Shown: piece by piece, positions 17,731-26,590 of the stretch
Layout of the letters: the number at the start of each line of letters is the position of its first letter
How positions within the stretch are numbered: position 1 is the first letter of the stretch
Assembly (NCBI RefSeq): GCF_013344685.1
Contig: NZ_CP050137.1
Location: 3,651,001-3,715,000, forward strand
DNA from: Sphingomonas sp. CL5.1
GTDB lineage: Bacteria > Pseudomonadota > Alphaproteobacteria > Sphingomonadales > Sphingomonadaceae
Length of the DNA: 64,000 bases
Direction of reading: 5' to 3'
Made by a program: the position numbers and the translations under genes
Notes under the pieces: generated by a model
Databases searched by the model: none
Told to the model about the DNA's origin: nothing
The model's input: the letters and a program-made list of their open reading frames with translations, nothing else

Positions 17731-20700
17731 ATGCAGATCAAGCGGCTGAGGCTGTCCGGCTTCAAGAGCTTTGTCGACCCGGCCGATCTGCGCATCGAGC
17801 CGGGGCTGACCGGCGTGGTCGGCCCGAACGGCTGCGGCAAGTCCAACCTGCTGGAGGCGCTGCGCTGGACGATGGGCGAGAACTCGCCCAAGTCGATGCG
17901 CGGCGCCGGCATGGAGGACGTGATCTTCGCCGGCACCGCGACCCGCCCGGCGCGCGACTTCGCGGAGGTGTCGATCCTCGCCGAGCTAGACGGCGAGGAG
18001 AAGGAAGTCGTCCGCCGCATCGAGCGCGGCGCCGGCTCCGCCTATCGCATCGACGGGCGCGACGTGCGCGCGAAGGACGTGGCGCTGCTGTTCGCCGACG
18101 CGGCGACGGGCGCGCACTCCCCCGCGTTGGTGAGTCAGGGCCGGATCAGCGCGGTGATCGCCGCCAAGCCGGCCGAACGCCGCGCGATGCTGGAGGAAGC
18201 GGCGGGGATCGCCGGCCTCCACGTCCGCCGCAAGGACGCCGAGCAGAAATTGCGCGCGACCGAGGCGAACCTCCAGCGGCTCGACGAGGTGATCGCCGAT
18301 CAGGAAGCGCGTGCTGCGGCGCTGCGGCGGCAGGCGCGGCAGGCGGAGCGCTATCGCGCGCTGTCGGACCAGATCCGCATTGCCGAGGCGCGACTGATCT
18401 TCAGCCGCTGGCGCGAGGCGGCGCAGGCCGCCGATGCCGCCAAGGCGGAAGCGGCGGAAGCCGAAACCCGCGTCGCGGCGGCGGCGGAAGCACAGCGCGC
18501 CGCCGCGGCCTATCAGGCGCGGGCGACGGAGACGCTGGCCGAGGCACGCGCCGCCGCGCTCGCCGCCCGCGACCGCGCGACCGATGCCGCGCACCGGCTC
18601 GCCGCGCTCAATGCCGAGAAGGCCGGGATCGAGCGCCGCCTCGCCGAACTGGCCGACGCGGCGACCCGCATCGTCGCCGACCGCGAGCGCGAGGGGCAGC
18701 TCGCCCATGACGCGGCCGAGGCGTTGGCGCGACTCGCGGCGGAGGGCAAGGCGCTGGAGACGGAGATCGCCACCGTCGCCGCCGACCTCCCCGCGCTCGA
18801 TCGGGCGCAGGCCGAGGCGGAACGCGAGGTGCGCGACGCGGAAGTGGCGCTGGCGCAGGCGCTCGCGCATCAGGCGAGCGAGGCGGCGGAGACGCGCGTC
18901 GCCCATGCCGCGCTCGCCGCCGCCCGCGCCCGCGCCGAGCGCGCCGATCGCGAGGCGCGAACCGCCGCCGACGCGCTCGCCGCCCTGCCGGATGCCGCAC
19001 CGCTGGAAGCCGGCCGGGCGGCGGCGGAGCAGGCGTTGACCGCCGCGCAAGGCGAGACGGCGCAGGCGCGCGACGATCTCGCCCGCGCCGACGAGGAGGA
19101 GAAAACCGCTCTCGCCGCGCGCGACGAGGCGCAAAGCCGCCGCGCCGCCGTTCGCGCCGAACTCGCCGCGCTGGAGAGCGAAGCGGCGACGCTCACCCGC
19201 GCGACGCAGCGATCGGGACGCGACCGCCTGCTCGATCACGTCCGCGCCGCGCCAGGCTACGAACGCGCGCTGGCGGCGGCGCTGGGCGACGATCTGGAGA
19301 TCGGGCTGGATGCCAGCGCCGAGGCGCATTGGGCTGGCGCGGAGGCGCTGGCGGGTGACCCGGTCGTTGCGGAGACGCTCGCTGCGCAGGTCACCGCCCC
19401 GCCCCAACTCGGCCGCCGGCTCGCACAGGTCGTCGTCGGCCCGGAGGATGACGGACGCCCGCTCGCGGTGGGCCAGCGGCTCGTCACGCTCGCCGGCAAG
19501 CTTCGCCGCTGGGATGGCTTCGTCGCGCGCAGCGGCGGCGCGGCAGCGGCGGAGCGGCTGGAACGGCTCAACCGGCTCGCCGCGATCGAGGCGGCGTTGC
19601 CCGACGCGCGCGCGGCGACCGAGGCCGCCGACGCCGCGCTTGCCGCGATCGAGCAGCGCATCGCCGCCGCGCGCGCCGCCGCCGGCAACGCCCGCGCTTC
19701 CCTGTCGCGCGGCGATGCCACAGCACGAGACGCCCAGCAGCGCATCGACCGCGCCGTCACGCAGATCGAGCGGCTGTCGGGGCAGCGCACCGATCTCACC
19801 GCGCGCGCCGCGCAGACCGCCGCCGAACGCGACGCGGCTGCCGGCGAGGTGGCGCAGGCCGAGGCGGCAATCGTCGCGCTCCCCGATACCAGCGCCACCG
19901 CCGGCGCGGTCGCGTCGCTCCAGCGCGAAGCGGAAACGCGCCGCGCCGCCGTCGCGCAGACCCGTGCCGACCGGGCCGATCGCGAGCGCACCGGCGCGGC
20001 GGCACGCGAACGACTCGCCGCGTCGCTGGCCGAGACGAAAAGCTGGAAGAGCCGCGCCGGCGACGCCGCGCGCCGCATCGCCGACATGGCGAAGCGCGAG
20101 GCGGAGATCGCACAGGATCGCGAGGCGCTCGCCCCGCGCCCGGCGGCGCTCGCGGCGGAAATCGCCACTCTCACCGCCGAGCATGACACCGCGCGCGCCT
20201 CCGCCGAAACCCTCGCCGCCGCCGAGCGCGAGGCCGAAGCCGCCCTGCGCCGCTGCGAGGAAGCCGCGCGTGTCGCCGGGGAAGCGCTTGCCGCGATGCG
20301 TGAGGCGCGCGCGGGCGCACAGGCGCGGGCGGAGAATCAGGAATTGCGCCGCATCGAGCTGGGGCGCCTCTCCGGCGAGCGCTTCGAATGCCCCGCCCCC
20401 GTCCTCCCCGCCAAGGCCGGGTTCGACAGCGCGACGGTGCGCGCGCCACAGCAGGAATCGGCCGCCCACGACAAATTGACGCTCGATCGCGAGCGGATCG
20501 GCCCGGTCAACCTCGTCGCCGAGCAGGAGCTGGCCGAGCTGGAGGCTGGCGCGATCGGCAACGCGGCGGAGCGGGAGGAGCTTGGGCTGGCGGTCAACCA
20601 GCTACGCGGCTCGATCGGCACGCTCAATCGCGAGGGCCGGCAGCGGCTGCTCGCCGCGTTCGAGGCGGTGAACGGCCATTTCAAGCGGCTGTTCACCACG

Positions 20701-21123
20701 CTTTTCAACGGCGGGCAGGCGCATCTGGAACTGATCGATTCGGACGATCCGCTGGAGGCCGGGCTGGAGATCATGGCCCAGCCGCCCGGCAAAAGGCTTC
20801 AGTCGCTCACCCTGCTTTCGGGCGGGGAGCAGGCACTGACGGCGGTGGCGCTGATCTTCGGCCTCTTCCTCACCAACCCCGCGCCGATCTGCGTGCTCGA
20901 CGAGGTCGACGCGCCGCTCGACGACGCCAATATCGAGCGTTTCTGCGACCTGCTCGACCGGATGACGCAGGAGACGCGGACACGCTACCTGATCGTCACC
21001 CACAATGCGGTGACGATGAGCCGGATGCACCGCCTGTTCGGCGTGACGATGATCGAGCGCGGGGTCAGCCGGCTAGTCTCGGTCGATCTTCAGGCGGCGG
21101 AGACCCTGCTCGCGGCGGAGTGA
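17731..21123 (+). CDS. smc: Chromosome partition protein SMC
   Basis: Condensin ATPase of 1130 residues. Walker A GPNGCGKSN is at 31-39. Long coiled coils rich in Ala, Glu and Arg flank a hinge near residues 490-620 (region around YERALAAALGDDLEIGLD). The ABC signature LLSGGEQALTAVAL lies near 1028 and Walker B ICVLDEVDAPLDD near 1053. The length is slightly below the usual 1150-1190. It is the last gene of a DUF721-DsbA-DsbA-smc run. Its final 34 bp overlap the convergent GGDEF gene. Confidence 0.96.
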   Translation: MQIKRLRLSGFKSFVDPADLRIEPGLTGVVGPNGCGKSNLLEALRWTMGENSPKSMRGAGMEDVIFAGTATRPARDFAEVSILAELDGEEKEVVRRIERGAGSAYRIDGRDVRAKDVALLFADAATGAHSPALVSQGRISAVIAAKPAERRAMLEEAAGIAGLHVRRKDAEQKLRATEANLQRLDEVIADQEARAAALRRQARQAERYRALSDQIRIAEARLIFSRWREAAQAADAAKAEAAEAETRVAAAAEAQRAAAAYQARATETLAEARAAALAARDRATDAAHRLAALNAEKAGIERRLAELADAATRIVADREREGQLAHDAAEALARLAAEGKALETEIATVAADLPALDRAQAEAEREVRDAEVALAQALAHQASEAAETRVAHAALAAARARAERADREARTAADALAALPDAAPLEAGRAAAEQALTAAQGETAQARDDLARADEEEKTALAARDEAQSRRAAVRAELAALESEAATLTRATQRSGRDRLLDHVRAAPGYERALAAALGDDLEIGLDASAEAHWAGAEALAGDPVVAETLAAQVTAPPQLGRRLAQVVVGPEDDGRPLAVGQRLVTLAGKLRRWDGFVARSGGAAAAERLERLNRLAAIEAALPDARAATEAADAALAAIEQRIAAARAAAGNARASLSRGDATARDAQQRIDRAVTQIERLSGQRTDLTARAAQTAAERDAAAGEVAQAEAAIVALPDTSATAGAVASLQREAETRRAAVAQTRADRADRERTGAAARERLAASLAETKSWKSRAGDAARRIADMAKREAEIAQDREALAPRPAALAAEIATLTAEHDTARASAETLAAAEREAEAALRRCEEAARVAGEALAAMREARAGAQARAENQELRRIELGRLSGERFECPAPVLPAKAGFDSATVRAPQQESAAHDKLTLDRERIGPVNLVAEQELAELEAGAIGNAAEREELGLAVNQLRGSIGTLNREGRQRLLAAFEAVNGHFKRLFTTLFNGGQAHLELIDSDDPLEAGLEIMAQPPGKRLQSLTLLSGGEQALTAVALIFGLFLTNPAPICVLDEVDAPLDDANIERFCDLLDRMTQETRTRYLIVTHNAVTMSRMHRLFGVTMIERGVSRLVSVDLQAAETLLAAE

Positions 21124-21869
21124 ACCAGCGCCGGCCCGATCCCTTCCGCGCCGACCGTGCGGGCAGTGTGGCTGATGCGGTTCCTGCCGCCGTGCTTCGC
21201 GCCGTACATCGCGAAATCCGCCTTGCGCAGACTCTCCTTGATCGAGACGCCCCGCCCCGCCTCCGCCAGCCCGATGCTGACCGTCAGCGCGATGCCCAGC
21301 GCCGCGAACTCGGCCGCTGTCTCGATATTGCAGCGCATCCGCTCCGCGATCTGCGTCGCCGTTTCGGAGCCGGCGCCCGGCAGATAGACGCCGAACTCCT
21401 CGCCGCCGAGCCGGCCCACGACATCGCCCGAGCGAAGCGATTCCCGCAACACCCGCGCGACATGCTGCAACGCGCGGTCGCCCACGTCATGGCCGAATCG
21501 GTCGTTGATCGCCTTGAAATGATCGATGTCGAGCAGCAGCATCCAGCCGCCCATGTCGACGTTATGCGCCTCCGCCCGCTTCAGGAAGGCGGTGCGGTTG
21601 AGCACATCGGTGAGCTGATCGGATTCGGCGGCCTGACGCAATCGCACCTGCGCCGCCCGCAACTCGTCGTTGACGCGGCGAAGCTGCTCGCTCTGCGCCA
21701 CCAGCCGCCATGCGACGAGGAACGACACCCCACCCGAGGTGAGCACCGCGAAAATCCAATAGGGCAGCGGCACCTCCAGCCCCGGCACATACGACAGCGC
21801 GTACATCGGACCCAAAGTCACCGCGAGCGACAATGCCGCCCAGAACAACGCCTTGCGAACAGCCCCCAT
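21090..21869 (-). CDS. Membrane diguanylate cyclase (GGDEF)
   Basis: Makes cyclic di-GMP from two GTP. The 259-residue protein has two predicted membrane spans in the first 55 residues (ALFWAALSLAVTLG; PYWIFAVLTSGGVSFLVAW), a short coiled linker and a C-terminal GGDEF domain. The active-site loop is GGEEF at 155-159. An inhibitory I-site RSGD lies exactly five residues before it, so product inhibition should be intact. I preferred ATG 21869 over GTG 21884 because only the former has a purine-rich sequence (GGGGAAG) upstream. The 3' end overlaps smc by 34 bp. Confidence 0.88.
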   Translation of the reverse strand: MGAVRKALFWAALSLAVTLGPMYALSYVPGLEVPLPYWIFAVLTSGGVSFLVAWRLVAQSEQLRRVNDELRAAQVRLRQAAESDQLTDVLNRTAFLKRAEAHNVDMGGWMLLLDIDHFKAINDRFGHDVGDRALQHVARVLRESLRSGDVVGRLGGEEFGVYLPGAGSETATQIAERMRCNIETAAEFAALGIALTVSIGLAEAGRGVSIKESLRKADFAMYGAKHGGRNRISHTARTVGAEGIGPALVHSAASRVSAA

Positions 21870-22119
21870 GGCTTCCCCGCTCACTTCGACAATATCGTCA
21901 CTCGCCTATAACGAACCGCTGCATATTCGGTCGCATCGGTTTGATGCACCATTGTCAAAATTCAGCGACAGGCCAGCCATTTCGGGACAAATGGGCCACA
22001 AATGACGATATACCGAGCCGAAACCTGTCCCTTGGGCTCACATTTTCGTTTGTAACCGTTGGTTTCCGTGCCCGACCGGCGATTGACCGCCGCGCGCCCT
22101 TCGCCCATGCACCGCGCCC

Positions 22120-22758
22120 ATGATCGAAAAGCTGCTGGCCGCGCTCGCGACTTTTGCCGTTACCGTCATTTCCGCCGGAGGCTATTGGGGGATCGCTCTC
22201 CTGATGGCGATCGAAAGCGCCTGTATCCCGCTGCCGTCGGAGATCATCATGCCGTTCGCGGGCTATCTCGTCTCGACCGGGCGGTTCGATCTGGTCCTCG
22301 CCGCGACGGCGGGGGCGATCGGCTGCAACCTGGGATCGATCGTCGCCTATGAGATCGGCAAACGCGGCGGGCGGCCGATGGTGGAGAAATTCGGCAGATA
22401 CGTGCTGATCGGGCCGGGCGAGCTGGATCTCGCCGACCGTTTCTTCAACCGCTGGGGCGGCGCGGCGATCCTGATCGGGCGGATGCTGCCGATCATCCGC
22501 ACCTTCATCGCCTTCCCCGCCGGGGTGGCGCGGATGAAGCTGATCCCGTTCCACCTCTACACCTTCATCGGTTCGTGGCCGTTCTGCTTCCTGCTCGCCT
22601 GGGTGGGGATGAAGCTGGGCACGGCATGGAACAGCGACCCGCGGCTGAAGGCGTTCTTCCACCAAGCCGACCTCGCGATCGGGCTGGTGATCGTCGCGGC
22701 CGGCGGCTTCTACCTGTGGCACCGCCTGCACGGGCTGAAGAAGCGCCGTCAGGAATAA
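22120..22758 (+). CDS. DedA-family membrane protein
   Basis: Inner-membrane protein of 212 residues in the DedA/SNARE-associated family, linked in characterised members to undecaprenyl-phosphate or lipid flipping and to membrane homeostasis. Diagnostic segments are LLMAIESACIPLPSEIIMPFAGYL (re-entrant loop with the acidic residue) and LIGRMLPIIRTFIAFPAGVARM (conserved arginines). The 235 bp before it (21885-22119) carry no gene that I can support and must contain its promoter. It ends in a 10-bp convergent overlap with the next gene. Confidence 0.86.
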   Translation: MIEKLLAALATFAVTVISAGGYWGIALLMAIESACIPLPSEIIMPFAGYLVSTGRFDLVLAATAGAIGCNLGSIVAYEIGKRGGRPMVEKFGRYVLIGPGELDLADRFFNRWGGAAILIGRMLPIIRTFIAFPAGVARMKLIPFHLYTFIGSWPFCFLLAWVGMKLGTAWNSDPRLKAFFHQADLAIGLVIVAAGGFYLWHRLHGLKKRRQE

Positions 22759-23432
22759 CCGCGCAGCGCCGCCAGCCGGCGCAATTCATCGTCCCGGCCC
22801 GGCGCCAGCGCCGCGACGCGCCGTTCGTAGGCGGTGACGAGCGCCGTATCGGCGCGTTCCGGCGAGCCGGAATCGAACTGCGGATCGGGATCATATTCGA
22901 GGCTGAGCTGCACGAAGCGCGCATGCGCCTCGCCCCGGATCAGCGCCGTCAGGTGAAAGGCGAAATCGATCCCGGCGGTGACGCCGCCGCCAGTCACGCG
23001 GTTGCGGTCGATCACCACCCGCGCATCGACCGGCGTCGCGCCGAACAGCGGCAGCATGTGGCGCTGCCCCCAATGGCAGGTCGCGCGATAGCCTTCGAGC
23101 AGCCCGGCCGCGCCGAGCACCAGCGATCCGGTGCACACGCTCGTCACCCATCGCGCCTGCCCGCCGATCGCGCGCACCCAGTCGATCGTCCGGTCGTCGG
23201 CGATCGCGCCGTTTGTGCCGAAGCCGCCCGGCACGCACAATATATCCGCCGCCGTCACCTCTTCGAAGGTCGCGGTGGGCAGGATCGCGAAGCCGGCATC
23301 GGTCGGCACCGGATCGGGCGTCGCGGCGACAAGGTCGAGTCGCGTCCCCTCCCCCAGCCGCGACAGCACCTGCGCGGGGCCGGTCAGGTCAAGCTGGGTG
23401 ACATTGGGGAACAGCAGGAAGGCGATGCGCAT
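22749..23432 (-). CDS. DJ-1/PfpI-family protein, isonitrile hydratase-like
   Basis: Protein of 227 residues of the DJ-1/PfpI superfamily without a C-terminal AraC domain. The nucleophile elbow is Cys100-Thr101 in TSVCTGSLVLGAAGLL, and Asp15 (TQLDLTGP) matches the acidic residue of isonitrile hydratase InhA. The arrangement is therefore that of an isonitrile hydratase, which converts isonitriles to N-substituted formamides, although many relatives are untested. ATG at 23432 begins the conserved MRIAFLLFPN. It converges on dedA. Confidence 0.75.
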   Translation of the reverse strand: MRIAFLLFPNVTQLDLTGPAQVLSRLGEGTRLDLVAATPDPVPTDAGFAILPTATFEEVTAADILCVPGGFGTNGAIADDRTIDWVRAIGGQARWVTSVCTGSLVLGAAGLLEGYRATCHWGQRHMLPLFGATPVDARVVIDRNRVTGGGVTAGIDFAFHLTALIRGEAHARFVQLSLEYDPDPQFDSGSPERADTALVTAYERRVAALAPGRDDELRRLAALRGYS

Positions 23433-23573
23433 GGCGTGAGGCTCCTCTCGTCTCGCGAAGGGTGCCCAGGCGCGCGGCATCGAACCTGTCGCGCTTCCTC
23501 GTGGTGCCCCACCATTGCGCCAGTCACGCGACGGCGCGCTGCGTACCGCAAACCGCCGCGCGGCGCCAGCCGG

Positions 23574-24104
23574 TCAATATTTCGGCAGGTCCGGATTGGC
23601 TTCCTTCTCGCGTGCCCTCGCCTCGGCCTTGGCGCGCGTGGCCTGCTGAACGAAGCAGCCGGTCGCGCCGGCCGCGCCGACGGTCGAGCAGCTCCCGACA
23701 CCGACCGCGCCGACATCGGCATTGCCCTTCTCGCGCACCGCCCAGGAGGCATTTTGAGGCGTCACCTCGAAATTGCGCAATTCCTTGGGAATGCGGAACT
23801 GCTCCTCGGCCGAGCGGCGGACGCACACCACCACTTCCGCGCCTTCCTTGTTGGTCGGGCAACGCTCGTTGCCGTAGAGCGTCAGCACGCCATTCACCGG
23901 CGCGTTGCGCGAGACTTCCGTGGAGACGCTCTGGCGGCTGACGTGCGGCGTGCCGGGCAGCGCCACCTCCTTCGCGGACGGCGGCGGGATGATCAGCGGC
24001 GGCGGCGCTTCCCTGGCGGAAGCGGCGGGAGCCGGCGCGGTCTGCGCGGCGAGCGCCGTGGGGGCCAGCGCGAGCGCGGCGATGATGAGGGTACGCACAG
24101 GCAT
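23574..24104 (-). CDS. Exported protein of unknown function
   Basis: Protein of 176 residues with a signal peptide (1-19, ending LAAQ), a proline/alanine-rich linker and a small domain with four cysteines (GNERCPTNK, VVVCVRRS, VGSCSTVG, TGCFVQQ) that could form two disulfides. The C-terminus is a charged, probably helical tail (TRAKAEARAREKEANPDLPKY). I do not recognise the family beyond similar exported proteins in Sphingomonadales. ATG at 24104 has AGAAGG upstream. It follows coq7 by 12 bp and probably shares its transcript. The 141 bp downstream (23433-23573) show no feature that I can support. Confidence 0.6.
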   Translation of the reverse strand: MPVRTLIIAALALAPTALAAQTAPAPAASAREAPPPLIIPPPSAKEVALPGTPHVSRQSVSTEVSRNAPVNGVLTLYGNERCPTNKEGAEVVVCVRRSAEEQFRIPKELRNFEVTPQNASWAVREKGNADVGAVGVGSCSTVGAAGATGCFVQQATRAKAEARAREKEANPDLPKY

Positions 24105-24116
24105 CCTTCTCTCCCG

Positions 24117-24650
24117 TCAGATGCGTTTCGCCGTGGCGATGGCGACGCGGCAACCGAGCCGGATCGCCGCCGACAACAAGGGATAGGCCGGCGCATCCTC
24201 CGCCCCGCTGGCAAGCGCCGTCTCGCGATGCTCGACCTCCTCCGCCTGAAACTCGCGGACGGCGGTGGCCAGCTCGGGATCGTCGTCGCCCAGCGCGGCG
24301 AGCTGCTCGTCATAATGGCGATCGATCTCGGTTTCGACCGCCGCCGTGCAGGCCATCGCGGCTTCGGGTCCGATCGCCGCCGTCACCGCCCCCAGCGCGA
24401 AGCCGGCGACGTTCCAGAACGGCTGGAGCAAGGTCGGGCGCACGCCGCGCTCGGCGATCAGCCGGTCGAAGAAGGCGCGATGGCGCTCCTCCTGCATCGC
24501 CATGCCGCTGATCTTGCGGGCGGCTGGCGAGCGATGCCCCATGATCGCGAGCTGCCCGGCATAGATGCGCGTCGCGCCATATTCGCCCGCCTGGTCGACG
24601 CGGATCATCGAATCCGCCGCCTTGCGGCGATCGCCCGGCTTCCAGCTCAT
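24117..24650 (-). CDS. coq7: Demethoxyubiquinone hydroxylase
   Basis: Carboxylate-bridged di-iron monooxygenase for the last hydroxylation of ubiquinone synthesis. The 177-residue protein shows the repeated ferritin-like ligand motifs: Glu in DQAGEYGATRIY, ExxH in QEERHRAFF, Glu in AVETEIDRHYDEQ and ExxxH in EFQAEEVEHRETAL. ATG at 24650 overlaps the dsbB stop as ATGA. Placement next to dsbB fits, because DsbB passes electrons to ubiquinone. The C-terminal segment is moderately hydrophobic and amphipathic, as expected for a membrane-associated enzyme. Confidence 0.93.
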   Translation of the reverse strand: MSWKPGDRRKAADSMIRVDQAGEYGATRIYAGQLAIMGHRSPAARKISGMAMQEERHRAFFDRLIAERGVRPTLLQPFWNVAGFALGAVTAAIGPEAAMACTAAVETEIDRHYDEQLAALGDDDPELATAVREFQAEEVEHRETALASGAEDAPAYPLLSAAIRLGCRVAIATAKRI

Positions 24651-25129
24651 CCGCGCCTCCGCAGCAGCCACGCGATCACGCCGGCCCCGCCGAGCGAGAA
24701 GATCGCGTTGAACCCGGCGAGCGAGATACCGAACAGCCTCCATTGCGCCGCGTCGCAACGCACCACCGGCGCCGCGAGGATGCGGCGGAGCATCTCGTCG
24801 GTGCTGATCCCCTCGCCGGTCACGCTGGTCGAGCAGGCGGTGATCCCCTGCCACCAATGATATTCGACGCCGGCGTGGAATATCCCGATCATGCCGGAGA
24901 CAGCGATCAGCGCCGCCGCGCCCGCGACCAGGGTCAGCCGCACCGACCGCCCCGGCACGACGAAGGCGAGCGCCGCCGCGACCACCGCCGCATAATGCGG
25001 CCAGCGCTGCCAGTGGCACATCTCGCACGGGTGGAGGCCGCCGATCAGCTGCGAGCCCCACGCCCCCGCCAGCAGCGCGGCGGGCAGCAGCAGCGCGATG
25101 GCGCGCGCGAGCCTTTGCGAACGGTTCAC
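24647..25129 (-). CDS. dsbB: Disulfide bond formation protein DsbB
   Basis: Four-helix inner-membrane quinone reductase that reoxidises DsbA. The 160-residue protein has the first periplasmic cysteine pair as Cys35-x-x-Cys38 (HPCEMCHWQR) and the second pair as Cys99 and Cys124 (ITACSTS, VVRCDAAQ). Four hydrophobic helices are visible. The start is GTG at 25129, overlapping the ctpA TGA as GTGA. Its likely partners are the two DsbA-fold proteins at 16.3-17.7 kb. Confidence 0.92.
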   Translation of the reverse strand: MNRSQRLARAIALLLPAALLAGAWGSQLIGGLHPCEMCHWQRWPHYAAVVAAALAFVVPGRSVRLTLVAGAAALIAVSGMIGIFHAGVEYHWWQGITACSTSVTGEGISTDEMLRRILAAPVVRCDAAQWRLFGISLAGFNAIFSLGGAGVIAWLLRRRG

Positions 25130-26493
25130 TTCGGCGCCACGTCCTTGTTGTCCTTCGCGTCCTTCTGCATCGCCGCGGTGACGGCGGCGACCTGCACCGG
25201 GCCACCGAGCCGCGCGACCGTTTTCAACGCATACCAGAGCTGGAAGTCGTCGATGCCTTCCTTCTTGAGCTGGTCCGGCGTGGCGGAGAAGCGCGGGTCT
25301 TCCTTGGTGTCCTCCTCCAGCACCTTGTTGTCGCTCTTCACCTCGTTGATGAGATGGCGGCGCAGGTCGGCCTCGCGGAACACCGGGCGCGCCTTGTAAT
25401 CGGGGTCGGAAAGCTGCGGCACGGCGATATCCGGCTCGATCCCGCCCTCCTGCACCGAGCGGCCCGAGGGCGTGAAGTAACGCGCGGTGGTGAGGCGCAG
25501 CGCGGTGGTCGGGCCGAGCGGCAGCAGCGTCTGCACCGATCCCTTGCCGAAGGTGCGCTCGCCCATGATGAGCGCGCGGTGATGATCCTGGAGCGCGCCG
25601 GCGACGATCTCGCTGGCGCTGGCCGTACCCGAATCGGTGAGGACGATCACCGGCAGGCCGTGCGCGTCATCACCCGGCTTGGCGAAATAGCGCTGGTTCT
25701 CGCGCGGGTCGCGGCCGCGCTGCGAGACGATCTCGCCGTGATCGAGGAAGGCGTCGGACACCTCGATCGCCTGCGTCAGCAGCCCGCCGCCGTTCGAGCG
25801 CAGATCGATGACATAGCCGAGCGGGCGATGCCCCAGCGACTTGTCGATCGCCATCAGCGCGGCGCGGGTGTCGGCGCCGGTCGTCTCGGAGAAGGTGTTG
25901 ATGTCGATATAGCCGACGTCGCCCTTCACCTGCCATTTCACCGGGCGGGTGACGATCACCTCGCGGGTCAGCGCCACGTCGAGCGGCTTGTCGCGGCCGG
26001 GGCGGACGATCGTCAGCGTCAGCTTCGTGCCCGGCTTGCCGCGCATCTGCGCAACCGCCTCGTCCAGCGTGCTGCCGTAGAGCAACTTGCCGTCGATATG
26101 GGTGATATAGTCGCCCGGCTTGATCCCGGCCTTCTGCGCCGGCGTATCCTCCTGCGGCGCGATCACCTTGACCGCGCCGTCCTCCATCGTGACGGAGAGG
26201 CCGAGGCCGCCGTAATTGCCCTCGGTCTGGATCTTCAGATTGTCGAAATCGCGGCCGTCGACATAGGAGGAATGCGGATCGAGCGAGGCCAGCATCCCGT
26301 CGATCGCGCCGCGGATGAGTTGCTCGTCGGTCACCTTGTCGACGTAATCCGCCTTCACGCGGTTATAGACGTCGAGGAACTTGTCCATCTGCCGATAGGT
26401 GTCGGTATCCACCGCCGCCATCGCGCCGGTCGCGACGGGCACGAGCGCGATCGTCGCGACAAGGGCAGTGGCCTGGAGCAGCTTGAACTTCAT
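25126..26493 (-). CDS. ctpA: Carboxy-terminal processing protease (S41)
   Basis: Periplasmic serine protease of 455 residues. The signal peptide is at 1-25 (MKFKLLQATALVATIALVP). A PDZ domain is at about 85-170 (YGGLGLSVTMEDGAVKVIAP), then the S41 core with the Ser-Lys dyad: Ser in DSGTASASEIVAGAL and Lys in RTFGKGSVQTLLP. I chose ATG 26493 because the signal peptide starts there; the frame continues to 26586 without family similarity. It lies directly downstream of envC, so the pair probably acts on peptidoglycan remodelling factors (inference). Confidence 0.93.
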   Translation of the reverse strand: MKFKLLQATALVATIALVPVATGAMAAVDTDTYRQMDKFLDVYNRVKADYVDKVTDEQLIRGAIDGMLASLDPHSSYVDGRDFDNLKIQTEGNYGGLGLSVTMEDGAVKVIAPQEDTPAQKAGIKPGDYITHIDGKLLYGSTLDEAVAQMRGKPGTKLTLTIVRPGRDKPLDVALTREVIVTRPVKWQVKGDVGYIDINTFSETTGADTRAALMAIDKSLGHRPLGYVIDLRSNGGGLLTQAIEVSDAFLDHGEIVSQRGRDPRENQRYFAKPGDDAHGLPVIVLTDSGTASASEIVAGALQDHHRALIMGERTFGKGSVQTLLPLGPTTALRLTTARYFTPSGRSVQEGGIEPDIAVPQLSDPDYKARPVFREADLRRHLINEVKSDNKVLEEDTKEDPRFSATPDQLKKEGIDDFQLWYALKTVARLGGPVQVAAVTAAMQKDAKDNKDVAPK

Positions 26494-26590
26494 CTGGACG
26501 TCCTGACGAGAGGGGCGTTTCGGTCTTAGCCCCATATCGCCCCGCCAGCAAAGCGCCAGCACGACTGAACGGAGGCTGAGCGACACCGGA

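Noticed and set aside
17986..20469. 827-codon minus-strand frame inside smc
   Set aside because: Mirror frame of the smc coiled coils; no domain pattern, and smc is certain.
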